Under the pieces are notes generated by a model. It was given only the letters and a program-made list of their open reading frames with translations. It had not been told where the DNA came from and ran no database searches. Below, one piece after another: positions 1 through 9,243 of a stretch of 64,000 nucleotides of DNA. Numbering within the stretch: the first letter of the stretch is position 1; the number at the start of each line of letters is the position of its first letter. The position numbers were made by a program, and so were the translations under genes. The DNA comes from an uncultured Oscillospiraceae bacterium (GTDB taxonomy: Bacteria; Bacillota; Clostridia; Oscillospirales; Ruminococcaceae), in contig CAJULF010000001.1 of assembly GCA_910587135.1 (NCBI GenBank), forward strand, positions 1 to 64,000. Reading direction: 5' to 3'.

Positions 1-45
1 GTCAATATTGATTTCAATGTGACATATTTCATTTTGTAAAATCAT
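1..45 (-). CDS. Possible 5' end of a minus-strand gene leaving the window
   Basis: An ATG at 45 on the minus strand is preceded by a GGGGTGGTG purine-rich stretch that could act as ribosome binding site. The frame stays open for 15 codons (reads MILQNEICHIEINID) to the left edge. This is too little to identify a protein and could be chance. Confidence 0.3.
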   Translation of the reverse strand, partial: MILQNEICHIEINID

Positions 46-149
46 GGTCACACCACCCCAAAACCTGGTTTAATATTTAAATATAAAATATTTGCCTGCC
101 ACCCGTAATATATATTTACAGGCTCATATTCTTCCGGGTACACAATTCC

Positions 150-250
150 GAAAAGGGAGTAAAAAATTTCAAAAATTCCGCCGGTAATACTCCGTTTCGC
201 TGCGCATAACCTCGGCATTTTTGAAATTTCATGCGTGGGCGTTAGTTTTA
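150..250 (+). repeat. Short divergent family A repeat copy
   Basis: The pair of segments around 163-176 and 214-226 (AAATTTCAAAA-like and TTTTTGAAATTT) is the outer stem of the family A element. Between them lies a single small GCCG/CGGC stem with the ACTCCG-type loop; the second hairpin of complete copies is missing. It lies downstream of the minus-strand glmU-nicotinamidase pair. I see nothing else convincing in 46-323. Confidence 0.55.
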
Positions 251-323
251 TGTCTGCTTGCAGCGCCTATGATTTATCAATTCTAATGTTGCTTTGTCTT
301 TGTATTAAATGTTTTTATTGATT

Positions 324-842
324 TTACAATACATCTATCTGAACGCTTCTCATAACCGTAAGGGCACTCTCGTGAGCATTCCTGTCAAAGCTTGCGCACG
401 CCTTGGAGTCCACCACTATCCTGCTTTCGGGAAGCGCCGCCTTTGCTATCACGGCATTGGAAACCACACAGATATCCGTCACCAGCCCGCAAAGCTCCAC
501 CTCGTCGAAGCCGCATTTTTTCAGCAGGTCGGCAAGCTCCAGCGAGCCGAAGGCGGGCTTTTTGATCACAATATCGCATTCCGCCGCACAGTCGGCGATC
601 CTGCCGTACAGTCTGTGCCCTGCCGTTCCGTCAACGCAGTGCACAACGGGGAGCTTTTTTCCCTCGGCGGTTTCAAGGTAGTTTTCGCTGTGGGTGTCAA
701 GTGTGAAGATCACCTGTCCGCCTTCCGCGCGGCATTTCTCTATTTTTTTGAGAATTACAGGCTCAAGCAGCTCCGCGCCCGCAAAGCCCAGAGCGCCGTT
801 TACGAAATCCGCCTGATAATCCACCACAACAAGAGCTTTCAT
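324..842 (-). CDS. pncA: Nicotinamidase-like isochorismatase-family hydrolase
   Basis: A 172-residue cysteine hydrolase of the isochorismatase fold. The first strand carries the catalytic Asp (VVVDYQADF, D8). The metal-site residues of nicotinamidases appear as D49-x-H51 and H68 in HCVDGTAG, which closely matches the nicotinamidase HCVxGT signature. K94 and C125 (GLVTDICVV) complete the Asp-Lys-Cys triad. In the family this enzyme deamidates nicotinamide to nicotinate for NAD salvage in the cytoplasm. The ATG follows GGGGG at a good distance and lies 13 nt after glmU on the same strand, so the two are probably co-transcribed. Another isochorismatase-family amidase is possible, but the Zn ligands favour nicotinamidase. 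Confidence 0.78.
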   Translation of the reverse strand: MKALVVVDYQADFVNGALGFAGAELLEPVILKKIEKCRAEGGQVIFTLDTHSENYLETAEGKKLPVVHCVDGTAGHRLYGRIADCAAECDIVIKKPAFGSLELADLLKKCGFDEVELCGLVTDICVVSNAVIAKAALPESRIVVDSKACASFDRNAHESALTVMRSVQIDVL

Positions 843-855
843 GCTATACCCCCGT

Positions 856-2220
856 TCAGATTTTTCTCTTCCGCTTGAAATTTTTTTCCCAGTTTTCTAT
901 TATCCGTACCGCTCCGCGCTCCACCGCGAGGGAGTTTGGGGGGACAGGCTTGGTTATAGTAGACCCCGCAGCTGTTGTCGCGTTTTCGCCCACTTTAACG
1001 GGAGCTATCAGATTAGTGTTGCAGCCGATAAAGGCATGGTCGCCGATTTCGGTTCGGAATTTGTTTATTCCGTCGTAGTTAGCCGTAACGCAGCCGCAGC
1101 CGAAATTCACTCCGCGGCCTACGTCGCTGTCACCGAGATATGTAAGATGAGCGACGGCAGTGTTCTCGCCGATATCACTGTTCTTTATCTCAACAAAATC
1201 ACCGATTTTCACTCCGCGGCGAATGACAGTTCCCGGGCGAAGCTGTACAAACGGTCCCGCCGAAACATTATCCTCTATTACCGAGGAATACGCCTGAACG
1301 TTATTCAGCTTGACATTATTACCGACAGTACAATCCTCTATGTGAGAATTAGCGCCTATCCGGCAGCCCGTTCCGATAACCGTATTTCCGAGAATAACGG
1401 TGTTTGGCAGTATTACGGTGTCACAGCCGATTTTAGCGTCAGGAGATATTATGACACCGTCAAGGGTGAGAAATTCCACGCCTTGCTCCATAAGCCCGTA
1501 CAATACCTTTTGGCGCGCGGTTTCGTTAAGCTCGAAAAGACCGCGGCGGGTATTTGCTCCAAGCACTATGTCGGGATTTTCGCTTTTATACGCGAAGGCG
1601 TTTCCTATCAGTTCTATACAGTCGGTAAGATAATATTCCCCCGCCGCGTTCTGTGTGGAGAGTTTTGGCAGCGCCGTCAGCAGCGCTTTGGAATCAAACC
1701 AATATGCCCCGCTGTTCACCTCGCATATTTCAGCCTCTTCGGGGGAACAATCCTTTTGTTCGCGTATAGCGGAGAATATCCCGTTTTCGCGGATTATTCT
1801 GCCGTAGCCAGAAGGATTTTTTACCTCTGCGGTAATGACCGTCACCGACGCTCCCGACTTCTTGTGAAGCTCAAACGAGCCGCGCAGGGTATCTCCGTCG
1901 ATAAACGGAGCGTCGCCGCACAACACGCATACGAGGTCGGTCTGCTCCGCGACTTCCGCCGCGCGTTTTACCGCATCGCCCGTGCCGTTCTGTTCCGTTT
2001 GCAGATAGGTTGGAAAATCCCCGCGGGATTTGACGTACTCCTCGGTAAGTTCGCTTTTATAGCCCGTCACCACGGCGGTCACGTCAAATCCGAAGTCCTC
2101 CGCCGCGTTCATTACCCAGCCGAGCATAGGCTTTTTCAGCACCTCGCACAGCACCTTGGGCTTTTCGGACTTCATGCGCGTTCCCGCGCCGCCCGCCAGA
2201 ATAATACAGCCTGTTGTCAT
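856..2220 (-). CDS. glmU: Bifunctional GlmU (UDP-GlcNAc pyrophosphorylase / GlcN-1-P acetyltransferase)
   Basis: 454 residues, the usual GlmU length. The N-terminal nucleotidyltransferase shows the LAGGAGTRMKSEKPKVL signature (residues 8-24). From about residue 250 the protein turns into hexapeptide repeats of a left-handed beta helix, with AHLTYLGDSDVG and NYDG of the acetyltransferase site near residues 360-385. It makes UDP-GlcNAc for peptidoglycan and other envelope polymers from glucosamine-1-phosphate, acetyl-CoA and UTP. The start has GAGAGG 9 nt upstream and diverges from the gene at 2292. An apparent long open frame on the opposite strand across 841-2295 is a codon-usage shadow. Confidence 0.97.
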   Translation of the reverse strand: MTTGCIILAGGAGTRMKSEKPKVLCEVLKKPMLGWVMNAAEDFGFDVTAVVTGYKSELTEEYVKSRGDFPTYLQTEQNGTGDAVKRAAEVAEQTDLVCVLCGDAPFIDGDTLRGSFELHKKSGASVTVITAEVKNPSGYGRIIRENGIFSAIREQKDCSPEEAEICEVNSGAYWFDSKALLTALPKLSTQNAAGEYYLTDCIELIGNAFAYKSENPDIVLGANTRRGLFELNETARQKVLYGLMEQGVEFLTLDGVIISPDAKIGCDTVILPNTVILGNTVIGTGCRIGANSHIEDCTVGNNVKLNNVQAYSSVIEDNVSAGPFVQLRPGTVIRRGVKIGDFVEIKNSDIGENTAVAHLTYLGDSDVGRGVNFGCGCVTANYDGINKFRTEIGDHAFIGCNTNLIAPVKVGENATTAAGSTITKPVPPNSLAVERGAVRIIENWEKNFKRKRKI

Positions 2221-2291
2221 CGTGAAATACCTCTCATACCTTTATTTAAGCCGAAAACGCGGGACAGCGTGCGGCTTATGGATATAATGCC

Positions 2292-3500
2292 ATGAAAATA
2301 ATTCTCTATTATCTCCTCAGGAGATTTTTTGTAAAGCTGCGCTTCGAGCGCGGATATATCGTCCTGGAAAAGGGGCTTGCCCTGCGCCGGCGAGCGGTCG
2401 TTCCTTTAAAAACGATAACAAGAACAGAAATTCGTCGAGGTCCCCTGCTGCGACTGCTTTACGCTAAGAAAATAACCGTGGAAACCCTTTCGGGAAAAAT
2501 AAGCTTTTATATGAAAAAGAACGAGGAACTGCCGTTTCTTCCGAAAAACAGGGGGCCGGTCATTCGTCCGAAGCGCTCTTCGGTTTTTTTCGGAGCTTTT
2601 GTCGATACCCGCGCGCTGAGCGGAGTGGTCTTGTTTTCATTTACGTTGTACCGTATAGGAAAAATTTTCGGCAGCGGCTATATTGAACGGATAATCGCCG
2701 CCATATCCGATACCGCCGCGGGTCTTTCAGGCACAATGGAGCGACTGCATATAGCTGTCCCGCGTGCCGCGGCGATAGCAGCGGTGTTTCTGCTGACGGC
2801 ATGGGGCTTCGCGTTCGTTACTAAACTGCTTGGCATGGCTGACTTCCGCGTAAGCTCGCACGGGGGATTTATCACTGTCAGGCGCGGGCTTATCACATTG
2901 TATGAGCAGGTGGTTGTACTGAATAACCTGGACGCGGTGATTTCCTGCCAAACGGTTTCCGCCATCGCCGCGCGGAAAGCTCCGCTGTACGCACGCGGCA
3001 CAATGATATTTCCGCCCGTCGGCGGGAACGATGTCCGCCGCGTTCTCGGCTCGCTGTGCGGCATGGATATCAGAGCCTCTGCCGAAACAAAGCCGCCTTT
3101 GAGAGCACTTTTCGGGCACTGCGCCGTTCCGTTGGGCTGGGCGGGCGGATTTTCCGCCGTGCTTGTCCTTACAAAGCTCGCGCTTCATTTTAATCTTATA
3201 CCCTCGGCGGAGCTGCTGAAAACTCTTTTGTGGTATGGCTTAGCCGCAAGTCTGTGGGCTGTTCTGGCGTGCGGGCTTTATTGGAGGTTTTCGGGCATAT
3301 CCGAGGGATCGGAGCTGCTTATGATAGCAGCACGAAAAGGCTATCGCCTGTATGACGGATATATCCCGAAGCGCATGACAGTGCTGAAAACGCTCTCGCA
3401 GAATCCCTTTCAGCGCCGCGGGGGGCTGTGCGACCTTACAATAACCCTCTACGGCAAACGCCGCTTCAGACTTCGCGGCATTCCGCGCGGGGAGCGCTAA
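2292..3500 (+). CDS. Membrane protein with bacterial PH (bPH2/DUF304, YdbT-like) domains
   Basis: 402 residues. Two segments resemble the bPH2 fold: residues about 17-80 (FERGYIVLEKGLALRRR..PLKTITRTEI) and 185-255 (HGGFITVRRGLITLYEQVVV followed by LNNLDAVISCQT). They are separated and followed by hydrophobic membrane segments around residues 110-125, 155-180 and 275-335. Bacillus YdbT-type proteins have this alternation of bPH2 and membrane segments; their function is poorly known. The ATG lacks a Shine-Dalgarno sequence and sits 2 nt after a TATAAT hexamer, so the start is uncertain; an AGGAG lies about 30 nt inside. Its stop overlaps the end of the convergent gene at 3497. Confidence 0.75.
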   Translation: MKIILYYLLRRFFVKLRFERGYIVLEKGLALRRRAVVPLKTITRTEIRRGPLLRLLYAKKITVETLSGKISFYMKKNEELPFLPKNRGPVIRPKRSSVFFGAFVDTRALSGVVLFSFTLYRIGKIFGSGYIERIIAAISDTAAGLSGTMERLHIAVPRAAAIAAVFLLTAWGFAFVTKLLGMADFRVSSHGGFITVRRGLITLYEQVVVLNNLDAVISCQTVSAIAARKAPLYARGTMIFPPVGGNDVRRVLGSLCGMDIRASAETKPPLRALFGHCAVPLGWAGGFSAVLVLTKLALHFNLIPSAELLKTLLWYGLAASLWAVLACGLYWRFSGISEGSELLMIAARKGYRLYDGYIPKRMTVLKTLSQNPFQRRGGLCDLTITLYGKRRFRLRGIPRGER

Positions 3501-3874
3501 AACCCTATGTCGCGCCCGTCATACTCGACCTTTGCCGCGCCGCTGTCCGAACCGACAGCCCAGTCAATGATATCTGAAACAAACCGCGGAGTAACGATTT
3601 CGGGCATATCAAAGGGCAGCAGATACCGCTCCCAGCAGCCGCTTGTCGTTTTGCCTTGAAAAACCGCGCCCTTGCTTACCGCATACGGCTTCGGAGCATT
3701 CAGCGGTATGGTGAGGATAAGTTTTTTGTCCTCAGAGATAATGTGCAGGAACGGCGTTTCCCAATTATTGCCCAAAAGGTGGTCCCAATAGTCGCGGTCA
3801 CCGGCAAGGACATACCACACATATTTTTTCCCGCCGCACATGATAGCTCTGCGCTTTTTCTTTCGTACCGCCAT
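3497..3874 (-). CDS. Hypothetical protein downstream of the decarboxylase
   Basis: About 125 residues from the ATG at 3874, which follows the decarboxylase stop by 7 nt and has AGG at a normal distance; a longer frame to 3913 has no better start. It begins with a very basic stretch (MAVRKKKRRA) followed by a mixed soluble sequence rich in aromatic residues (VWYVLAGDRDYWDHLLG). I do not recognise the family. Position suggests co-transcription with the decarboxylase and the lipoprotein gene upstream. Confidence 0.6.
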   Translation of the reverse strand: MAVRKKKRRAIMCGGKKYVWYVLAGDRDYWDHLLGNNWETPFLHIISEDKKLILTIPLNAPKPYAVSKGAVFQGKTTSGCWERYLLPFDMPEIVTPRFVSDIIDWAVGSDSGAAKVEYDGRDIGF

Positions 3875-3881
3875 AGTTCGC

Positions 3882-5177
3882 CTAAACCTTCTTGGTTCTG
3901 TCCAGAACGGCAATGTTTTTTACGCCGTACTGCTTAAGCGCGTCCGCTACGTTGTGGTCGATAATCTCACCCGGCATGACAAGCGGCACGCAGGGGGGGC
4001 ATGGCGCGTTCAGTCCCGCGCACACCTCGCCGTTAGCCTTTTCAAGGGGAACGATCTTCTGCGGCAGGAACATAGCCTCGTGAACGGGTATATGCGCGGT
4101 GGGCTTTATTACAGGGTATTTTTCGGGAGCTATCGATTTTTTTCTGCGCACGAACAGAATTGCTATCTCGGCTCTCTCGAAATCCTCTATCTTGTTCGCG
4201 GAGGAGAACATCAGCACCACGCGGTTCGCGTCGGACATTTCGCACTCCACCCCGCTGGAGCGCAGACTTGCCGCAAACTCATAGCCGCTCATTCCGCAGG
4301 CGCGGGCGTCTATTACTATTCTGAGATAATCGCTCTTTACAAGAGGGATACCCGCGGTTTCCAGACGCTTTTTAAGCTCCAGCGCGGCGTCGCAGGTGCG
4401 TGTTATCGCGTCAAAATCTTCGGCCATAGCGCCGTTGAAGCGGTCAAGGCTCTCCAGAACAAGATACGAAGGGCTTGACGAGCCGAACATAGCCATCATT
4501 TCCTTAACGCGCGAGGCATCTTCTCCCGCCGCAAAGTGCAGATAAGCTCCGCCGGTCAGCACGGGAAGCGTTTTGTGGGCGGATTCCGCGCTCATCAGCG
4601 GAAAGCCCAGCTCCAGCGGGTGGAGATATTCCGTGCCGTATTTGCGTTTGTCAACAAAGCGCAGATATGCTCCGTGCGCGTTGTCCACCACCAACGGAAT
4701 GCTGGGTCTGACAAATTTCCATGTTCCCCCGTAATAGTCGATATTTGTCACAAAGAGTGCGTCCGCTCCGCGCAGCGCCTTACTGTCATATGTAACGTTC
4801 GCTGATAGGTACTCCTTGGGGTAAAGCCACTTTATATTCATTTGCAGCAGTGCCGCCGCCGAAACAAGCGACCTGTGGGAATATCGGGAAGCGGCGATGG
4901 TTTTGCAGCCCCTTGCTTTCAGCAGCGCCAGTGCCGTCTGTATGGCAAGAGTGCTGCCGCCGCATGAGTAACAGGTCTTCTGTGCACCGAAAATCCTCGC
5001 CGCCATGCTTTCACTCTGGGCGATTATCCCCCATGTGTCATCGGAGTCGTAAAGACTGTCGCCGCCGAAAATTTCGGTTATGTCATGCGGATTTTCCCCC
5101 TTGTGCCCCGGCATATGCAGCCTTAGTCTGCGCTGAGAGGAATAGCTCTCCAAAAAATCACAAATCGGTGTGTTCAT
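3882..5177 (-). CDS. PLP-dependent Orn/Lys/Arg decarboxylase family protein
   Basis: About 431 residues from the ATG at 5177 (AAAGGA upstream); a TTG 15 nt earlier is less likely because it sits on the binding site. The N-terminal LHMPGHKG is the hallmark of the Orn/Lys/Arg decarboxylase family I, and SAHKTLP carries the Lys expected to bind PLP (around residue 210). The protein is the short form found in Firmicutes, without the large N-terminal wing domain of E. coli LdcC or SpeA. Members decarboxylate arginine, lysine or ornithine to polyamine precursors; the substrate cannot be read from the sequence. It follows the lipoprotein gene by 17 nt. Confidence 0.85.
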   Translation of the reverse strand: MNTPICDFLESYSSQRRLRLHMPGHKGENPHDITEIFGGDSLYDSDDTWGIIAQSESMAARIFGAQKTCYSCGGSTLAIQTALALLKARGCKTIAASRYSHRSLVSAAALLQMNIKWLYPKEYLSANVTYDSKALRGADALFVTNIDYYGGTWKFVRPSIPLVVDNAHGAYLRFVDKRKYGTEYLHPLELGFPLMSAESAHKTLPVLTGGAYLHFAAGEDASRVKEMMAMFGSSSPSYLVLESLDRFNGAMAEDFDAITRTCDAALELKKRLETAGIPLVKSDYLRIVIDARACGMSGYEFAASLRSSGVECEMSDANRVVLMFSSANKIEDFERAEIAILFVRRKKSIAPEKYPVIKPTAHIPVHEAMFLPQKIVPLEKANGEVCAGLNAPCPPCVPLVMPGEIIDHNVADALKQYGVKNIAVLDRTKKV

Positions 5178-5194
5178 ATAATTTCCTTTCAATA

Positions 5195-6460
5195 TCAGGC
5201 TGCTTCGTCGGTTTTTTCGGTTTCGGCGGGCTTGTCGATCTTGAGAGCGTCGTGGTCTATCTCAAATTTGTACGCCTCTCTCCACTCCTTAAGGGAGTCG
5301 TTAAAGTAGGTCGCCTTTTGATCGTCGTTCAGAAGCTCGTAAATGTAATCCACATAGCTCTCGGCGCTTTCCTCGGTGACTTCCGCGTCGCCCGCATACA
5401 GCACTATATGCAGACCGTAGTCGGTAAGTGCGGTGTTGTAATCTCCGATATTTTCCAGCGCCTGAGCCGCTTCGGTGAATTCCTCCATATAAAGCAGACT
5501 GTTCGGAACGACAAGATAGCCGTCGGGATTGGCTGCCGAGCCTTCCTTATCGGCGCTGTATTCCTCCGTAAGCTCGTCGAAATCCGCACCGTTATCCAGC
5601 ATATTTATTATTTTTTCCGACGTTTCGGCGAATTCGGCGGATTTTTCTTCCCGAAGCTTATCCGCGCCCTCGTTGTCGCCGTTGTCGCGCATCTGAGCCA
5701 GCTCGTCGGTAAAGGTGTCCTCAAATCCCAAAAGGATATGCTTTATCCTGCGTGAACCGTCGGGTATCCAGTACGCGGAGTAAACGCCGCTTTCATATTC
5801 CAGCTGATTGCTTTCGTACAGGTTTTTTATACTTTCCACATAATCGTTGAATGTGGATTCCGCCTCGCCGCGGTCCGCGCTTACGTCTTTTACGGTGTCC
5901 TCGCGCACCTTTTCGGTTACCGCCGCGCTTATCTGCCATACAAGCAGGTCGTCCCGTGTCAGACCGCAGTCCGCCAGATACTCGTCAAAGCCCTTGTTTC
6001 CGGTTTCGGTCTGCTCGTCGGTAAGCGGAGTGACCTCGGGGTCGATATTTGTCAGACCCGCGAAATAGGCGATCTGCCTTAAAACCATTTTGCTGTACTC
6101 GTCTTCAACAGCGTCCATCTCCTCCTCGCTTAGCTTGTCCAGACCAAGCTCCTTTGCCTTTTCGAGAATGACTTTTTCATTTATAAGATAGTTTATTATA
6201 GTTTCACGCTGCGTCTTGCAGAGCGCCGCTACGCTCTCCTCGCTGTCGTCGGTTATTCCTTGACCTTTCAGGAAGTAGAGATACTCCTTTTTGAAATCGA
6301 GGTAGGTTATTTCGATTTTTTCAACGTTTTCGGCGGTTGATTCGGCTACCACCTTGTTGTCCTTTGGTTCGGCATTTGTTCCGACTTTAACGGAACAGCC
6401 GCCTATCGTAAGGGCGGTAAGTACGGCTGCCGCCGCACAAGCTGCTTTTTTGATGTTCAT
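5195..6460 (-). CDS. Lipoprotein foldase with PpiC/SurA-like domain
   Basis: About 421 residues from ATG 6460, which has AAAGGA 8 nt upstream. The start MNIKKAACAAAAVLTALTIG ends in a GC lipobox, so it is a lipidated extracytoplasmic protein. The middle is a charged helical SurA_N-like region. Residues about 270-385 look like a parvulin fold (RIKHILLGF, then DFDELTEEYSADKEGSAANP, and YGLHIVLY). In Firmicutes such PrsA-like proteins help secreted proteins fold; whether the isomerase site is active is unclear because the substrate-facing residues look atypical. The following decarboxylase gene starts 17 nt after its stop. Confidence 0.8.
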   Translation of the reverse strand: MNIKKAACAAAAVLTALTIGGCSVKVGTNAEPKDNKVVAESTAENVEKIEITYLDFKKEYLYFLKGQGITDDSEESVAALCKTQRETIINYLINEKVILEKAKELGLDKLSEEEMDAVEDEYSKMVLRQIAYFAGLTNIDPEVTPLTDEQTETGNKGFDEYLADCGLTRDDLLVWQISAAVTEKVREDTVKDVSADRGEAESTFNDYVESIKNLYESNQLEYESGVYSAYWIPDGSRRIKHILLGFEDTFTDELAQMRDNGDNEGADKLREEKSAEFAETSEKIINMLDNGADFDELTEEYSADKEGSAANPDGYLVVPNSLLYMEEFTEAAQALENIGDYNTALTDYGLHIVLYAGDAEVTEESAESYVDYIYELLNDDQKATYFNDSLKEWREAYKFEIDHDALKIDKPAETEKTDEAA

Positions 6461-6601
6461 TGGGTTTTCCTTTCTGTCCGCCGTTATATGGCGATAAGTA
6501 TACATATTCATTATACCATACTTTTTGAAAAAAAGGAACAGATTTTTTATTTTTAACCGAAAATATTTGAGAAAATTTTGGAAATCAGCTTAGAACAACA
6601 T

Positions 6602-6806
6602 AAAAATCAAGAAGTCAAAGGCGCTGAAAGCCAAAATCCACTGTGCGCCCACGCATGAATTTCCCGCAATCCGCCGTGAAAGCGCAGCCCGCAAAGCGGG
6701 CGGAGCTTTTACGGCGAGATAGCGCAAACAACGCCAAGCGTTGTTTGCGGCGGTGCGGGAAATTCTTTTTAATAATTCAGCTTTAGGTCAACAAATCTTA
6801 ACAGCA
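6602..6806. repeat. Family B structured repeat, copy 1
   Basis: The core 6658-6766 has an outer stem (GAATTTCCCGC with GCGGGAAATTC) enclosing two hairpins: CCGTGAAAGC..CCCGC with GCGGG..GCTTTTACGG, and CGCAAACAACGC with GCGTTGTTTGCG. The head AAAATCAAGAAGTCAAAGGC and tail TTTAATAATTC..TTTAGGTCAAC recur in the copy at 31250; the tail resembles the end of family A. It fills most of the gap between the lipoprotein gene and the WYL pair; 6807-6877 holds nothing further. Confidence 0.85.
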
Positions 6807-6877
6807 TCTTAGCACAGAGCGACATTTAAATTGAGTGTTAAATTATTTAGGGCAACATAGCCTAATATCATAAATTA

Positions 6878-7864
6878 TTATTTCTTGTTTTGTATCAGCT
6901 CCACCTGCGCCTTTACACGCTTTGCCGCTTGCTCTCTGAACTCCTTCGGCGAGAGTATTTCAAGCACGGGACCGAAGCTCAGCAGCCTTATCAGCAGCTC
7001 GGTTTCGTCCTGAGGATTATAGAAGATTTTTACCAGCAGGCTCCCGTCTTCCGGGTCGCGCTCGGTATGCTTTTCGTAGGAGGCAAATTCCGCCGTGAAG
7101 CGCTCGGCTGCGTTGCGTTCCGCGGTAACGCGCACTGTTATGGGCTGATCGCATTTCATACGGGAAAGAAACCGCTCTTCGGAAAGCTCGCTCCGTATGA
7201 CAGTTCCCGTTTCGGCTATATCCTCTATTCTGCCTATATTTATTGTGCCGCAGCCGCATACCCGTCTGTGTCCGAAGCTGTAACAGTACGCCCTGAACTT
7301 GTCGTTTTTCTGTGAGTATTCGATTTTTATCGGAAGATACTTTGCCCTGATACGCTTTCCGTGACCCGATGTGAATTGTATCTCCAGCAATTCGCGGCGC
7401 TTTATCGCGTTAAGTATTGCCGAAAAGTTACGGCGGTAACGCTCCGAGCCGAAATCGTCGCCGTCGGTAAAAATATCGGTAAACCTGAAATGCTCGTTTT
7501 TGTACAATTTGGGAACGTCCTTAAGCCTTTCGGCAAGAAGCTCCGTTTCCTTTTCACTCAGAAAAAGATTTATTTTATTATCGGAGAGCAGTGATTTCAG
7601 CCACATTTTCTGGAGTTTTGTGAGGATGGCGGCGGGAGGATTTTTCAGCACAGTGCTGTAACTCCCATCGTGATTTTTGCGAAGCAGCCCCCAGTCCGTT
7701 CCGTCGGCGCGGGGGATCAGCTTCTGCGGCAGAAACAGCGCGGAATCCCTGAATCCCATTTTGTTTATGATATCGTATATTTCCGCTTCCGTAAGGCTCT
7801 CCTTAGACAGCACCGCTGCCGCAATACGGAAATACGCGCCGTAAATCTCACTGAATATTGTCAT
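6878..7864 (-). CDS. WYL-domain transcriptional regulator (second of a pair)
   Basis: About 328 residues from the ATG at 7864, which lies 17 nt inside the end of the upstream WYL gene, so translation is probably coupled. The middle (RRELLEIQFTSGHGKR, then YLPIKIEYSQKNDKFRAYCY) has the order of a WYL domain, followed by a WCX-like C-terminal region. WYL proteins are usually ligand-responsive DNA-binding regulators, often of DNA damage or defence genes. The N-terminus (MTIFSEIYGAYFRIAAAVL) is helical and could be a divergent winged helix. No target operon is adjacent. Confidence 0.75.
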   Translation of the reverse strand: MTIFSEIYGAYFRIAAAVLSKESLTEAEIYDIINKMGFRDSALFLPQKLIPRADGTDWGLLRKNHDGSYSTVLKNPPAAILTKLQKMWLKSLLSDNKINLFLSEKETELLAERLKDVPKLYKNEHFRFTDIFTDGDDFGSERYRRNFSAILNAIKRRELLEIQFTSGHGKRIRAKYLPIKIEYSQKNDKFRAYCYSFGHRRVCGCGTINIGRIEDIAETGTVIRSELSEERFLSRMKCDQPITVRVTAERNAAERFTAEFASYEKHTERDPEDGSLLVKIFYNPQDETELLIRLLSFGPVLEILSPKEFREQAAKRVKAQVELIQNKK

Positions 7865-9146
7865 TGTTTTCTTCGCTTTCTCCGTTTTCAGCATTTTCCG
7901 CGTACATTTTTCCCATTCGGCATATGTCGCGGAAGAACATCTCCCGCGCGGCATCGCAGCCGCCCTCCACGGAAACTATTCTGCCGATGAAGGTTTTTGC
8001 CCAGTGCATAACTTCAAACGGGTCGAAAACGTCCGCGGTGAATGCAAAAGTGTTCTCGCCGACTTTTTCGACAGTTCCGCAGCGCTTCTCTCGGTAAAGA
8101 CGCTTTATGACAAACCCCTCGGTCTTTTCGTCAATATGCAGGGTTATTTTTATCGGAACGACCGTTCCGGAGTCGCGGCGCTCTCCAAAGGATACCCCGA
8201 AGCACTTCTGCATATTTTTCTCATATTTTTCCCGTATAAGCTCATAGTTTTCAGCGCGCTCCGCAAGCTTAACCGATTTTATGGTATCCAATCGAAATGA
8301 ATTGAATCGTCTGTAATCGGGAATATATCCCGCGAGATATCGCCGCCCCGTCTGCACCGAGGACAGTATCTGCAGCGGCAGTACAAGATTTTCTCTTTCG
8401 GACGGCGCGGCGGAATGCCGCTGTCTGCTTGAAAAGCTGCGCAGTACAACAAAGCGTTTTTGGTTAATGGCTTCCGTTATTTTCAGCAGTATCTCGTCTT
8501 CAAGGGTATGTACAATATAATTATGCTTCATAAAAAATATGTCGTTTTTCAGCCCGAGGGATTTGAGAATGCTGTTGCCGATAACGCCGAATTTCTGCGT
8601 TTCGGAGTAGAATTTCACCGCGTCCGCAAGACCCGCAGTTCCGCCGAAAAGTTCGTCGGCGCGCTCGTCTGAGAGGCGGAAGTAGGCGGTTTTGCCATAT
8701 CTTTCGGTCAGTACGAGCCCTTCGTCGGTATATTCTTTCAGCTTGTTGCGCACGGTCTGCTCGTCAAAAATGATACCGAAGCGCCTGTCAAGCTCCTCTG
8801 TAAGCTCCCGAAGCGATATAGGAGCCATGTCACGCAGGATATCGGTGATAAAAAAGTGCAGTCTGATATCGTTGTCGGTAAAGCTTTTTGAGTAATACGC
8901 CTGATAAAGCGGGTTTTCGTGGATATGTCCGCTGTCCACACATATGGAGATCTTCCTGCCGCGCGCAGAGTCCGCATACCGCAGGAATCCCCCCAGCCAG
9001 CTTTCAACGCGCCTTTTCTCGTCGTCATAGGTTCGGGAGCTTTTCCGCTTGAAGTCATTCCTGACTTTACAGCCGTATATGAAAAAATCCCTCATATAAT
9101 CCCTTGTTTTATCAAAGCTCTTTATCAATTCGGAAAATCCGCTCAT
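7848..9146 (-). CDS. WYL-domain transcriptional regulator (first of a pair)
   Basis: 432 residues. The start has GAGGTG 7 nt upstream. An N-terminal charged segment is followed by a winged-helix-like region (residues about 85-165, ISLRELTEELDRRFG .. DEQTVRNKLKEYTDEG) and then the WYL core (ITEAINQKRFVVLRSFSS, VLPLQILSSVQTGRRYLAGY) and a WCX-like tail. Together with the overlapping downstream paralogue it forms a two-gene WYL module, an arrangement known from PafB/PafC, though I cannot say it is orthologous. It has its own promoter at 9171-9199. Confidence 0.78.
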   Translation of the reverse strand: MSGFSELIKSFDKTRDYMRDFFIYGCKVRNDFKRKSSRTYDDEKRRVESWLGGFLRYADSARGRKISICVDSGHIHENPLYQAYYSKSFTDNDIRLHFFITDILRDMAPISLRELTEELDRRFGIIFDEQTVRNKLKEYTDEGLVLTERYGKTAYFRLSDERADELFGGTAGLADAVKFYSETQKFGVIGNSILKSLGLKNDIFFMKHNYIVHTLEDEILLKITEAINQKRFVVLRSFSSRQRHSAAPSERENLVLPLQILSSVQTGRRYLAGYIPDYRRFNSFRLDTIKSVKLAERAENYELIREKYEKNMQKCFGVSFGERRDSGTVVPIKITLHIDEKTEGFVIKRLYREKRCGTVEKVGENTFAFTADVFDPFEVMHWAKTFIGRIVSVEGGCDAAREMFFRDICRMGKMYAENAENGESEENNDNIQ

Positions 9147-9170
9147 TGCCGCACCTCTTTCCTTTCTTAA

Positions 9171-9199
9171 ATGATATCAAATATCCGCGTTTTTTTCAA
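9171..9199 (-). promoter_or_regulatory. Sigma-A promoter of the WYL pair
   Basis: On the minus strand TTGAAA, a 17-nt spacer and TATCAT, with a TGa extended -10. It ends about 25 nt before the start codon of the first WYL gene. Confidence 0.6.
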
Positions 9200-9243
9200 G
9201 AGGATTTTGAAGTATGCGGAAATTATTATTTATATCCGGATTA

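Noticed and set aside
841..2295. 484-codon open frame on the plus strand opposite glmU
   Set aside because: It mirrors glmU exactly, has no binding site, and its translation is compositionally odd; it is a shadow of GC-rich third positions.
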